DNA from: Salana multivorans
GTDB lineage: Bacteria > Actinomycetota > Actinomycetes > Actinomycetales > Beutenbergiaceae
Direction: 5' to 3'
DNA: 64,000 nt
Assembly: GCF_003751805.1 (NCBI RefSeq)
Contig: NZ_RKHQ01000001.1
Location: 1,612,001-1,676,000, forward strand
Below are positions 48,976 through 58,100 of this stretch, piece after piece; position 1 is the stretch's first letter; every line of letters begins with the position of its first letter. Below the pieces are notes generated by a model. It saw only the letters and a list, made by a program, of their open reading frames with translations. It was not told the origin of the DNA and did no database searches. Made by a program: the position numbers and the translations under genes.

Positions 48976-48986
48976 ACATCATATGT
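48976..48986 (-). promoter_or_regulatory. Candidate GntR-regulon operator, site D
   Basis: Reverse strand ACATATGATGT, about 104 bases before the dehydratase start; TTGGAC (reverse strand, 49000-49005) lies 15 bases upstream of TATGAT and could be its -35. A 10-bp exact inverted partner (ATACATCATA with TATGATGTAT) links this site to site E. Confidence 0.5.
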
Positions 48987-49083
48987 TAATCCAGGTCGAG
49001 TCCAAGGTGATGGACGAAAACCGCGCGACCGCACGGAATGTTCGCGTCGGTCACGGGTAGCGCCGGGTCTTGGCGACCTCGCT

Positions 49084-49094
49084 AGGTATGATGT
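49084..49094 (+). promoter_or_regulatory. Candidate GntR-regulon operator, site E
   Basis: AGGTATGATGT lies on the importer side of the 425-base divergent region and pairs with site D as an inverted repeat. No good -35 is visible at 17 bases. The remaining 200 bases to the ATG at 49298 contain no recognisable gene or structure. Confidence 0.5.
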
Positions 49095-49297
49095 ATCGTC
49101 CATCGCGGGGGTAGGCGCACCCCGGGAGGGACGTCGTCGTCCCGGGCCTCGGTCGAGGCCCGGCGGGCGGGGCGCACCGATCGGCCCGGGGAGGTCCGCG
49201 CCCGCACCCGCCGTCCGGCAGGACTGCACACCGATGTGCACAGACGCGAAGGCCGACCGGCTCGCCCGGTGGTACGGCCCGACAGGGAGGATCCGGA

Positions 49298-50647
49298 ATG
49301 AGAATGCATGGACCGGGGGCCGCTGTGCTCCTCGCCGCCGTGATCGGGCTGGCCGCCTGCGGCCCGTCGTCCGACTCGGGTGCCGGGTCGTCCGGCTCGG
49401 GCACCGAGACGAGGGAGCTGCTGGTCTGGGACACCGGCATCCTGGGGCGGACGCTCGACAACGGCGACGCCGACATGGAGAACTCCTTCATCGACCAGAT
49501 GGCGGCGAAGTTCGAGGACGCCAACCCGGGCGTCACCGTCAAGGTCGTCCAGCAGGGCGGGGACATCACGGCGAACGGCGCCCAGTTCCAGGCGGCCTCG
49601 ATCGCCGGCGACGGCCCCGACGTCCGCATCCAGTACGCGGGTGGTCCGACGCTGTCGTTCGCCGAGTTCTTCACCGACCTCGAGCCGCTGCTGACGCCCG
49701 AGATCATCGACTCGATGGCGGGCTTCAACGTCAACCGCGAGGGCTTCGAGCCCGACGGTCGCATCCTCGGGATGCCCTACGGCGCTGGGAACCTGTTCAC
49801 CGTGTTCCAGAACCACGCCGTGCTGGAGGAGGCCGGCCTCGACCCGGCCGACCCGCCGCAGACGTGGGAGGAGCTCATCGCCAACGGGCAGCAGGTCGTC
49901 GACGCCACCGACAAGAACGGCTTCTGGGTGGCGAACCTCGAGGGCTACACCGGTGCCTGGATGATCAGCGCGCTGGTCGGCGGCGAGCTCGGGGAGTCGG
50001 CGTTCACGCAGATGTACGCCGGCGAGATCCGGGTGGACGACCCCGCGATGGTGAAGGCCTACCAGGCATTCGCCGACTGGGGGACGAGCGGCCTGACGAA
50101 CCCCGACGCCGGGCAGGTATCCAACGGGGACTCCACTGCCGGCTTCGTGAGCGGCGGCAGCGCCTACTACCTCGTGGGGAGCTGGGAGAACAACAACATG
50201 CTCGAGGCGTTCGGCGAGGACGGCGTCAGCTCGTTCTTCATCCCGACGCTCGAGGGCTCCGCGCACCCGAACATCGGCGCCGGCGGCCCCGAGATCGCGA
50301 TCTCGGTCACCGAGTACAGCAAGAACAAGGAGCTGGCGGGGGAGTTCCTCCGCTTCCTCGCGGAGCCGGAGAACCAGGACGTGTTCGTCGAGCTCTACCA
50401 GACCCAGGGCTCCAACCACCGCGACGGCGACCCGTCGAAGATCCAGAACCCGCTCCTGCGGGCGCAGTTCGAGGAGCTGGCCGAGGCGAGCGACGGGGTG
50501 ACCTTCGCCTTCGACTCGGTGATGCCGCAGGCGACGATCGACCTGTTCTACCGCGTCAACGCCGCGGTGTTCCTCGGGACGACGACGCCGCAGGACGCGG
50601 TGAACCAGCTCCAGGCGTCCTACGAGCAGGAAATCGCGCTGCAGTGA
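49298..50647 (+). CDS. CUT1 sugar ABC transporter substrate-binding lipoprotein
   Basis: A 449-residue extracellular binding protein of family 1 (oligosaccharide/glycerol-phosphate type). The lipobox is LAAC (Cys21), a Ser/Gly linker follows, and the body has FEDANPGVTVKVVQQGG, GRILGMPYGAGNLFTVFQNHAVLEEAGLDPADPPQTWEEL and FLRFLAEPENQDVF, all typical for sugar-binding proteins. ATG 49298 has AGGGAGG upstream. It is followed by two permeases in an operon divergent from the dehydratase gene. There is no ATPase gene, so a shared MsiK-type ATPase encoded elsewhere is expected. The ligand is presumably the sugar or oligosaccharide degraded by the adjoining cluster. Confidence 0.92.
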   Translation: MRMHGPGAAVLLAAVIGLAACGPSSDSGAGSSGSGTETRELLVWDTGILGRTLDNGDADMENSFIDQMAAKFEDANPGVTVKVVQQGGDITANGAQFQAASIAGDGPDVRIQYAGGPTLSFAEFFTDLEPLLTPEIIDSMAGFNVNREGFEPDGRILGMPYGAGNLFTVFQNHAVLEEAGLDPADPPQTWEELIANGQQVVDATDKNGFWVANLEGYTGAWMISALVGGELGESAFTQMYAGEIRVDDPAMVKAYQAFADWGTSGLTNPDAGQVSNGDSTAGFVSGGSAYYLVGSWENNNMLEAFGEDGVSSFFIPTLEGSAHPNIGAGGPEIAISVTEYSKNKELAGEFLRFLAEPENQDVFVELYQTQGSNHRDGDPSKIQNPLLRAQFEELAEASDGVTFAFDSVMPQATIDLFYRVNAAVFLGTTTPQDAVNQLQASYEQEIALQ

Positions 50648-51579
50648 CGTCGGTGGCACGAGCCGTCCCCGCGGGTGGGCAGCCACCCGCGGGGACGCGG
50701 CCAGCACCGGGCCGCTCGATCCGGGACCGCAACCGGGTCGTCGGGCTGCTCGCCGTCCTGCCGGCGTTCCTCGTCGTCGTCGGGTTCATGGCGTTCCCCG
50801 TGCTGTTCGCGCTCTACATCTCCTTCACCCGGACGAACGGCCTGACGTACCGGTGGGTCGGCCTGAGCAACTACGTCGCGCTCCTGCGCGACCCGATCGT
50901 TCACGAGGTGTTCCTCAACAACGTGACGTTCCTGGTCTCGGTCCCTCTCGTCATCTTCGTCGCGCTCGTCGTCTCCGTCCTGCTGTTCGACCGGGTGCGC
51001 GGGTGGCGGGCCTTCCGGGTGATCTTCTTCCTGCCGAACGTCCTGTCCGTCGCCGTCATCGGCATCATGTTCCGCAACGCCTTCGGCTACTACGGGGCCG
51101 TCAACCAGGCGCTCGGGCTGCTCGGCGTCGAGCCGGTGCAGTTCTTCACGGACGGCCGGCTGGCGATCGCGGTCATCGTCCTCGCGCTGGTCTGGTCGGG
51201 CTTCGGCTACCAGTCGCTGCTCCTGCTCGCCGGGCTGACGTCGATCGACCCCGCGGTCTTCGAGGCCGCGGCGCTCGACGGCGCCGGGTGGTGGAAGCGC
51301 CTGTGGTTCATCACGCTGCCGAACGTGCGGCGGGTGCTCGGGTTCGTCTTCATCATCAACGTCCTCTACACGTTCTCCTCGCTGTTCGGGTTCGTGTTCG
51401 TGATGACGGCCGGCGGGCCTGGGTTCGAGACCACGACGATCGACTACCTCGTCTACCTCAAGGCGTTCTCGAGCACGAACCTCGGCGCCGGGGCCGCGCT
51501 CGCGGTGCTGCTGTTCCTGTTCATCGGCGTGCTCACGCTGATCCAGAACCGCGTCTTCCGACTCCAGGAGGAGGACTGA
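50644..51579 (+). CDS. CUT1 sugar ABC transporter permease 1
   Basis: A 311-residue permease of the MalF/UgpA type with six helices from about residue 32. The EAA loop is IDPAVFEAAALDGAGWWKRLWFITLP at about 195-220. The Pro/Arg-rich N-terminus is cytoplasmic. The GTG overlaps the binding-protein stop (GTGA). It ends one base before the next permease gene, which has its ribosome site (GGAGGAGG) inside this gene's end. Confidence 0.92.
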   Translation: MTSVARAVPAGGQPPAGTRPAPGRSIRDRNRVVGLLAVLPAFLVVVGFMAFPVLFALYISFTRTNGLTYRWVGLSNYVALLRDPIVHEVFLNNVTFLVSVPLVIFVALVVSVLLFDRVRGWRAFRVIFFLPNVLSVAVIGIMFRNAFGYYGAVNQALGLLGVEPVQFFTDGRLAIAVIVLALVWSGFGYQSLLLLAGLTSIDPAVFEAAALDGAGWWKRLWFITLPNVRRVLGFVFIINVLYTFSSLFGFVFVMTAGGPGFETTTIDYLVYLKAFSSTNLGAGAALAVLLFLFIGVLTLIQNRVFRLQEED

Positions 51580-51580
51580 G

Positions 51581-52423
51581 ATGTCTCGATCCGTCGCCCC
51601 GACCGGCCGTCGCCGGAGCCAGTGGGTCGTCTTCGCGATGCTGTGCGGCGTCGCGGCGTCGATCATCTACCCGCTCTACTTCGTCCTCGTCACGTCGCTG
51701 CGCTCGAACGAGGACTACCTCCAGGACCCGTTCGGCCTGCCGGGGCAGTGGAGCCTCGCGAACTACGTGACGCTCGCCGACGCCTACGGCGCCGGCCGCG
51801 CGTTCCTCAACAGCCTCATCGTGTCGGTCGTCTCGGTGTCGCTCGTGCTGCTGCTGGCGGCGCTGGCCGCCTACGCGCTCGCCAAGCTCCCCGTCCCCGG
51901 GGCGCGGGCGGTGACGGCGACGTTCGTCTCCGTCATGCTCATCCCCGGGCCGGTGCTCATCATCCCGATCTACCTCATGCTCTCCCGGCTCGAGCTGGTC
52001 GGGAGCTACTGGGGGCTCGTGCTGGTGTACCTCGCGACCGGCCTGCCGTTCGCCACGTTCTTCCTCACCATCTCCTTCCGGGGCATCCCGAACGAGGTGA
52101 TCGAGGCGGCGCGGATCGACGGCGCCGGGTTCTACCGGACGCTGTGGTCGGTCATCCTCCCGATGGGCGTCGCCGGCCTCGCGACGCTCGCGGTGCTGCA
52201 GTTCCTCGGCGTGTGGAACGAGCTGATCTTCGCGTTCATCCTCATCCCCGACCAGGCGAACCGGCTGCTCACGCCGACGCTCGCCTCCATCGGCGAGCGG
52301 TTCGTGACGGACCAGCCGCTGGTGTCGGCGGGACTGTTCATCACGGCCGTCGTGCCGCTCCTGCTGCTGTCGGTGGCCTCGAAGTACATCATGCAGGGCC
52401 TCCAGGTCGGGGTCAGCCGGTAG
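51581..52423 (+). CDS. CUT1 sugar ABC transporter permease 2
   Basis: A 280-residue permease of the MalG/UgpE type. A first helix at about 15-37 is followed by SLRSNEDYLQDPFGLPGQWSLANY, the core helices, and the EAA loop IPNEVIEAARIDGAGFYRTLWSVILP at about 165-190. ATG 51581 with GGAGGAGGACTGAG upstream. It forms the channel heterodimer with the preceding permease and is the last gene of the operon; a strong hairpin follows. Confidence 0.92.
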   Translation: MSRSVAPTGRRRSQWVVFAMLCGVAASIIYPLYFVLVTSLRSNEDYLQDPFGLPGQWSLANYVTLADAYGAGRAFLNSLIVSVVSVSLVLLLAALAAYALAKLPVPGARAVTATFVSVMLIPGPVLIIPIYLMLSRLELVGSYWGLVLVYLATGLPFATFFLTISFRGIPNEVIEAARIDGAGFYRTLWSVILPMGVAGLATLAVLQFLGVWNELIFAFILIPDQANRLLTPTLASIGERFVTDQPLVSAGLFITAVVPLLLLSVASKYIMQGLQVGVSR

Positions 52424-52445
52424 CCGCTGCCCCGCGCGCGGTGCC

Positions 52446-52480
52446 CCCGCGCGAGGCGTCCGACCGGCGCCTCGCGCGGG
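52446..52480 (+). terminator. Terminator hairpin after the sugar importer operon
   Basis: A perfect 13-bp stem, CCCGCGCGAGGCG (52446-52458) with CGCCTCGCGCGGG (52468-52480), and a nine-base loop, 23 bases after the stop codon. There is no T-run. Confidence 0.7.
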
Positions 52481-52535
52481 CGCAGCGCCCCGGGCGCCCT
52501 TCTCCGATGTCGGACCGGGATGTCACGATGACCCC

Positions 52536-53519
52536 ATGACAACCGCCGTCGCCGGGGTCTCCGGCTTCCCCGCCGAGCTCGACGTCTACCGACGCGAGCT
52601 GCGCGGGTACGCCTACCGGATGCTCGGCTCGATCCAGGACGCCGAGGACGCCGTCCAGAACGCGATGCTGCGCGCCTGGCGCGCGTACGAGCGGTTCGAC
52701 GGCCGCAGCTCGCTGCGCACGTGGATCTACCGGATCCTCACCAACGTCTGTCTCGACGAGATCGCCGCCCGCAAGCGTCGCGCCCTGCCGGTCGACCTCG
52801 AGTCCGGCCCGTCGGCGCCCGTCATCTCCTCGCTCGGGCAGCCGCGGCCCGCCGAGACCTTCGTCGAGCCGAGCCTCGACGAGCTGGTGCGGGACCCGGC
52901 CGACGTCGTCGTCGCGCGCGAGTCCGTCCGGCTCGCGTTCGTCGCGGCGCTGCAGCACCTGCCGGCCTCGCAGCGGGCCGTCCTCATCCTGCGCGACGTG
53001 CTGGCCTGGCCAGCCGCCGAGGTCGCCGCGCTGCTCGAGGTCTCCGTCGCCGCGGCCAACTCCCAGCTCCAGCGGGCGCGCGAGACGATGCGCGCCGTGC
53101 AGGACGGGTCGCGCGCCGCGCGCCCCAACGTCGACCGGGCCGAGGAGCTGGCCGTCGTGGAGCGGTACGTCGAGGCGTTCGAGCGCTACGACATGGACGC
53201 GCTCGCGGCGATGCTCGCCGAGGACGCCGTCATGTCGATGCCGCCGTTCCAGCTCTACCTCTCCGGGCGCGAGGACGTCGTCGGCTGGATGGCCGGTCCC
53301 GGTCACGAGTGTCTCGGCTCGCGCACGATCGCGGTCGACGTCAGCGGCGGCCCTGGCTTCGCCCAGTACCGGCGCGACCCCGCCGGCGGGCACGCCCCGT
53401 GGGGCGTCCACGCCCTCGTCGTGCGCGACGACGGTCGCGGCGCGCGCGTCGTCGAGGAGACGGTCTTCCTCGGCGCCGAGATCTTCGCCGCGCTCGGCCT
53501 CCCGGCACACCTGGACTAG
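52536..53519 (+). CDS. ECF sigma factor with C-terminal SnoaL-like domain (SigG/SigX5 type)
   Basis: A 327-residue sigma factor. Region 2 is at about 20-85 (LRGYAYRMLGSIQDAEDAVQNAMLRAWRAYERFDGRSSLRTWIYRILTNVCLDEI). Region 4 is at about 130-185 (ALQHLPASQRAVLILRDVLAWPAAEVAALLEVSVAAANSQLQRARETM). A SnoaL/NTF2-like domain covers about 205-325 (VERYVEAFERYDMDALAAMLAEDAVMSMPPFQLYLSGREDVVGWM). The fused tail takes the place of a separate anti-sigma factor in this group. There is no ribosome site before the ATG. TGTCAC at about 52519 recalls the -35 of SnoaL-type ECF promoters, so autoregulation is possible. It stands between two sugar clusters without an obvious partner. Confidence 0.9.
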   Translation: MTTAVAGVSGFPAELDVYRRELRGYAYRMLGSIQDAEDAVQNAMLRAWRAYERFDGRSSLRTWIYRILTNVCLDEIAARKRRALPVDLESGPSAPVISSLGQPRPAETFVEPSLDELVRDPADVVVARESVRLAFVAALQHLPASQRAVLILRDVLAWPAAEVAALLEVSVAAANSQLQRARETMRAVQDGSRAARPNVDRAEELAVVERYVEAFERYDMDALAAMLAEDAVMSMPPFQLYLSGREDVVGWMAGPGHECLGSRTIAVDVSGGPGFAQYRRDPAGGHAPWGVHALVVRDDGRGARVVEETVFLGAEIFAALGLPAHLD

Positions 53520-53533
53520 CGCCGGCCGGGCCT

Positions 53534-53552
53534 GAACGGCCGCCGGCCGTTC
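53534..53552. terminator. Hairpin between convergent sigma-factor and ROK genes
   Basis: GAACGGCC (53534-53541) pairs with GGCCGTTC (53545-53552) over 8 bp with a 3-base loop. It can serve either strand. The rest of the 189-base gap is GC-rich with nothing recognisable. Confidence 0.55.
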
Positions 53553-53708
53553 GAGCTGGGCGACCCGGCCGGACCGCGCCGCGCCGTCCCCGTCGCCGCC
53601 GTCGGGGGCCACGGGGCCGGGCCCCCGGCCGTTCGGGTGGGCGCCGGGCGCGCACGGCACCCCGCCGTCCCGCGCGGCCGGGTTCGCGCAGCGGCCCGAC
53701 CAGCCGCC

Positions 53709-54944
53709 CTAGAGCGCGAACGTCCCGGCGCTGGGCATGAAGGCGTCGTCGAGGACCAGGCAGGCCGTGCCGATCGCGGCGGCGTCCTCGCCGAACGCGC
53801 TCGTCGTCACGCGCAGCGGGACGTCCGGCCCGCGGGCGAGCCCCGCCGCGAGGAGCCCGTCGAGCAGCGGCATGATCGCGTCCGAGACGCGGGCCCAGGT
53901 CATGCCGCCGATCGCCACGACCTGGGCGTCGGTGATGTTCGCGATCGTGCGGATCGCGACGGCCAGGCGCGCGGCGGCGCGCTCGATCGTCGCCGTCGCC
54001 GCGGGGGAGCCCGCCTCGTACCGCTCGACCAGCGTCGTGAGCATCGGCAGCGCGGCCTCGCGCGTGGCCGGCGCACTCGGGAGCGCCCCGTCGGCCACCG
54101 CGTCGGCCAGGATGCCGTCGGTCGACAGGACGCCGGCCAGGCAGCCGCGCAGCCCGCACGGGCAGTGGAACCCGGCCGAGTCGACCGACAGGTGCCCGAC
54201 GTCGCCCGCGTTGCCGGTGCGGCCGCGCAGGACGCTGCCGCCCGCGACGATGCCGACGCCGACCCCGGTGCTCATGTAGAGGAAGGCGGAGTCGGCCGAG
54301 TGCATCGTCGTCCCGGCCCAGCGCTCGCCGACGGCGGCCGCGGCGACGTCCTTGTCCAGGATGACCGGGAGCGATGTCCGGCGGGCGAGCTCCGTCGTGA
54401 CCCGGACGTCGCGCCATCGCGGCAGGTGCGGCGGCGACACGATCATGCCCCGGCCGAGGTCGACCGGGCCGGGGGAGGCGACGCCGACCCCGACGACCCG
54501 GTCGCGCGGGATGCCGGAGGAGGAGACGAGCCGGTCGATCTCGACGGCCATGCCGGCCATCACGTCGTCGGGCTCGGCGTCCCGGTCCAGCTCGCGGGCC
54601 GACCGCGCGACCACCCGACCCGCGAGGTCGGCGATGACGTACGTGAGGCCCTGCGGGTCGATGTGCGCGCCGACGGCGTAAGCGCCGGCCGGGTTGAGGT
54701 GCAGCGGCGTGCGGGGCTTGCCGCGGCCGTTCGGCTGCTGGCGCTCCCCCTCCAGGAGCAGACCCGAGGCGAGCGCGCGCCGCGTGATGCCCGAGACGGC
54801 CTGCTGCGTGAGGCCGGTCGCGCTCGCCAGCTCGACGCGGCTGAGGCCGGACTCCGAGCGCCGGATCGTGTCGATCAGCACGGCGAGGTTGAAGTCGGCG
54901 ACGCGGGCGACGCTGCTGCCACGCCACGCTGCCGTTCCGCTCAT
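53709..54944 (-). CDS. ROK-family transcriptional regulator
   Basis: A 411-residue regulator. An N-terminal winged helix at about 15-75 (LIDTIRRSESGLSRVELASATGLTQQAVSGITRRALASGLL) is joined to a ROK sugar-kinase-like domain. The phosphate motif is VGVGVASPGPVD, and the zinc-binding segment is GHLSVDSAGFHCPCGLRGC, matching the usual CXCGXXGC. Such proteins repress sugar genes and respond to a sugar or sugar phosphate. ATG 54944 was chosen because GAGGAGGG precedes it and the HTH begins soon after. It is divergent from the GH38 operon, its likely target. Confidence 0.9.
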   Translation of the reverse strand: MSGTAAWRGSSVARVADFNLAVLIDTIRRSESGLSRVELASATGLTQQAVSGITRRALASGLLLEGERQQPNGRGKPRTPLHLNPAGAYAVGAHIDPQGLTYVIADLAGRVVARSARELDRDAEPDDVMAGMAVEIDRLVSSSGIPRDRVVGVGVASPGPVDLGRGMIVSPPHLPRWRDVRVTTELARRTSLPVILDKDVAAAAVGERWAGTTMHSADSAFLYMSTGVGVGIVAGGSVLRGRTGNAGDVGHLSVDSAGFHCPCGLRGCLAGVLSTDGILADAVADGALPSAPATREAALPMLTTLVERYEAGSPAATATIERAAARLAVAIRTIANITDAQVVAIGGMTWARVSDAIMPLLDGLLAAGLARGPDVPLRVTTSAFGEDAAAIGTACLVLDDAFMPSAGTFAL

Positions 54945-55041
54945 GACCCTCCTCATGCCAACGACGCGGGTCCGCCAAGGGTACCGACGGCGCCGGGACC
55001 GCAGGCGAGACGTCCGGATCGGTTGCGGACGCTCTCGCAAA

Positions 55042-55069
55042 GGTATTACTATTTCTCGCGTACTAAGTA
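55042..55069. promoter_or_regulatory. AT-rich control region with palindrome TACTAAGTA
   Basis: In the 184-base divergent region between the ROK gene and the GH38 gene, an AT-rich island stands out: GGTATTACTA (55042-55051), then TACTAAGTA (55061-55069), which is TACT-A-AGTA, a perfect dyad. This is the most plausible place for both the GH38 promoter and a ROK operator. No second full copy of the dyad occurs elsewhere in the window. Confidence 0.4.
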
Positions 55070-55128
55070 TCTCACCAGGCACCGTCGCCGCGGCCCGGTC
55101 CTGGCCCACGCCAATGACGGGGTGCCCC

Positions 55129-58100
55129 ATGCGCTTTGACGAGAAGACCCGCTTCGAGGGGCGGATCAGCCGGTTCGTCGAGGAGACGATCACGCCGGCG
55201 CTCTATCCGGAACGGATTGCGCTCGACGTGTCCGTCTGGCGCGTGCCGGACGAGCCCGTCCCGTTCGACGAGGCCCGGGCGGCGACGTACGAGCCCTTCG
55301 TCATGGGATCCCCGTGGGGCGTCGCGTGGAGCACGGAGTGGTTCCACGTGACGGGCGAGGTCCCGGCGGCCTGGCGCGAGCGCGACCTCGAGGTCGTGGT
55401 CGACCTCGGCTTCCACACGTGGAACGAGGGCGGCCAGGCGGAGGGGCTCGCGTATCGTCCGGACGGCTCCATCGTCAAGGCGATCGAGCCGTACAACCGC
55501 TACCTGCGGGTCGACCGCGGCACGGAGCGCGTCGACCTCTACATCGAGGCCGCCTCGAACCCGGACGCCGCCGTCCGCGCGGAGGGCGAGCGGTGGGGGA
55601 ACACGTGGCGGCAGAGCCCGTACACCTCCAAGGAGCACCGTCCGCCGACGCCCGTCTACGTCTTCCGCTCGTGCGACCTGGCCGTGCGCGACCACGAGGT
55701 CGCGGCGTTCGCCGCGGACGTCGACGTGCTGTGGCAGCTCGCGCTCGTGCTGCCCGAGACCAGCCCGCGCCGCGCGTCGATCGTCGCCGCGCTCGCGCGC
55801 GCCATCGACGTGTGCGACCCCGACGACCTGCCCGGGACCGTCGGCGCCGGGCGTGCGGTGCTCGCCCCCGTGCTCGCCTCCCCGGCGGGCGCCTCGTCGC
55901 ACACGCTCGTCGCGACGGGCCACGCGCACATCGACTCCGCCTGGCTGTGGCCGGTGCGCGAGACGATCCGCAAGTGCGCCCGCACCTGGTCGAACGTCCT
56001 GGAGCTCCTGGAGGAGCACGAGGACCTGACCTTCTCGGCGTCCTCGGCGCAGCAGTACCGCTGGATGAAGGACCACTACCCCCAGGTGTGGGAGCGCATC
56101 CGGGCGGCCGTCGCCGACGGCCGGTTCATCCCGGTCGGCGGGATGTGGGTCGAGTCGGACACCAACATGCCGGGCTCCGAGGCGATGGCGCGCCAGTTCG
56201 TCGCCGGGCAGCGGTTCTTCCGCGAGGAGCTGGGCGTCACCTGCCCCGAGGTGTGGCTGCCGGACTCGTTCGGCTACTCCGGCGCGCTGCCGCAGATCGC
56301 CCGCGCGGCCGGCGCCCGCTGGTTCCTCACGCAGAAGCTGTCGTGGAACGAGACCAACGTCATGCCGCACCACTCCTTCACCTGGGAGGGGATCGACGGC
56401 AGCCGCATCTTCACGCACTTCCCGCCCGTCGACTCCTACGTCTCGGCTCTCGACGCCGAGGACCTCGACAAGGCCGAGCGCCAGTACTCGGAGGCCGGTC
56501 ACGGCACGCGCTCGCTCATCCCGTTCGGGTACGGCGACGGGGGCGGCGGCCCGACGCGCGAGATGGTGGCCCGCGCCGAGCGCCAGGCGGACCTCGAGGG
56601 CTCGCCCCGGGTCGTGCTCGGCAACCCGCGCGACTTCTTCGCCGCGGCCGAGGCCGAGCTGCCCGACCCGTCGACCTGGACGGGCGAGATGTACCTCGAG
56701 ACGCACCGCGGGACCTACACGTCGCAGGTGCGGACCAAGCAGGGCAACCGGCGCAGCGAGCACGCGCTCCACGCCGCCGAGCTGTGGGCCGCGACGGCTG
56801 CCGTCCGGGAGGGCGCGCCCTACCCCTACGACGACCTCGAGCGGATCTGGCACGTCGTGCTGCTCCAGCAGTTCCACGACATCCTTCCGGGGTCGTCGAT
56901 CGCGTGGGTGCACCGGGAGGCGGAGGCCGGCTACGGGCGCGTCCTCGCAGAGTGCGCCGAGATCGTCGACGGCGCGGTCCGCGCCCTCGTCGGCGAGGGC
57001 GACCTCGCGCTCGCCGCCAACGCGACGCCGTTCGCGCTCGACTCCGTCGCTCCCATGGCGATCGGGGCTCACGACGCCGGTTCGGGCGCGACCGGCGCGA
57101 CGTCCGTCGTCCCCGGCGCGGACGGCACGGTCCTGGACAACGGCCTGCTCCGCGTCGTCGTCGACCCCCGCGGTCTCGTCACGTCGCTGCGGGACCTCGT
57201 CGCCGACCGCGAGGTCGTCGCGGCCGGCGCGGCGGCGCTGCTCTTCCAGGTGCACGGCGACCGGCCGACCATGTACGAGGCGTGGGACATCGACGCGGCG
57301 TACCGCCGCACCGTCGAGGACCTGCGCGCCGCGGACTCGGTCGAGATCCTCGCGCCGGACGCCGTGCGCGTGAGCCACACCTACCGCTCCTCGACCGTCG
57401 CGGCCACGCTGCGCCTGCCCGCCGGCGCCCGTCACCTCGACGTCACGGTCGACGTGGACTGGCACGAGGCCCGCCGCCTGCTCAAGCTCGCGGTCCCGGT
57501 CGACGTCAAGGCCGACGCCGCGGCCTCGGAGACGCAGTTCGGGCACGTCGTGCGGCCGACCCACACCAACACGACCTGGGACGAGGCGAGGTACGAGACC
57601 GTCGCGCACCGGTGGCTGCACGTCGGCGAGGAGGGCTACGGCGTCGCCGTCGTCAACGACTCGACCTACGGCTACGACGTGCGCCGCACCTGGGCCGGTG
57701 AGCGCTCGGCCGCCGCGACCACGATCCGGGCGTCCGTGATCCACGGTCCGAAGTTCCCCGACCCCGACTGCGACATGGGCGAGCACACGATGCGCTACCG
57801 GATCCTGCCGGGCGCCACCCGCGCGGACGCGCTGCGTCACGCCTGGGACGTCAACCTGCCGACGACCCGGCTCACGGGCGCCCGCGCGGTGGCCCCGCTG
57901 CTCGACGTGACGGGGCGCGGCGTCGTCGTGCAGACGGTCAAGCTCGCCGAGGACCGCTCGGGCGACGTCGTCGTCCGGCTCTACGAGAGCGACGGCGGCC
58001 GGACGCGGGCCAGCATTCGCGCCGACTTCGAGCACGTCGGCGTCGCGGTGACGGACCTCCTCGAGGAGCCGACCGGCGAGGCCGCCACCGTCGTCGACGG

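Noticed and set aside
48976-49094. Reading TATGAT at sites D and E only as ordinary -10 boxes
   Set aside because: Not adopted as the sole explanation: site E lacks a -35 at usual distance and the two sites form an extended 10-bp inverted repeat, though a promoter role for D remains possible.
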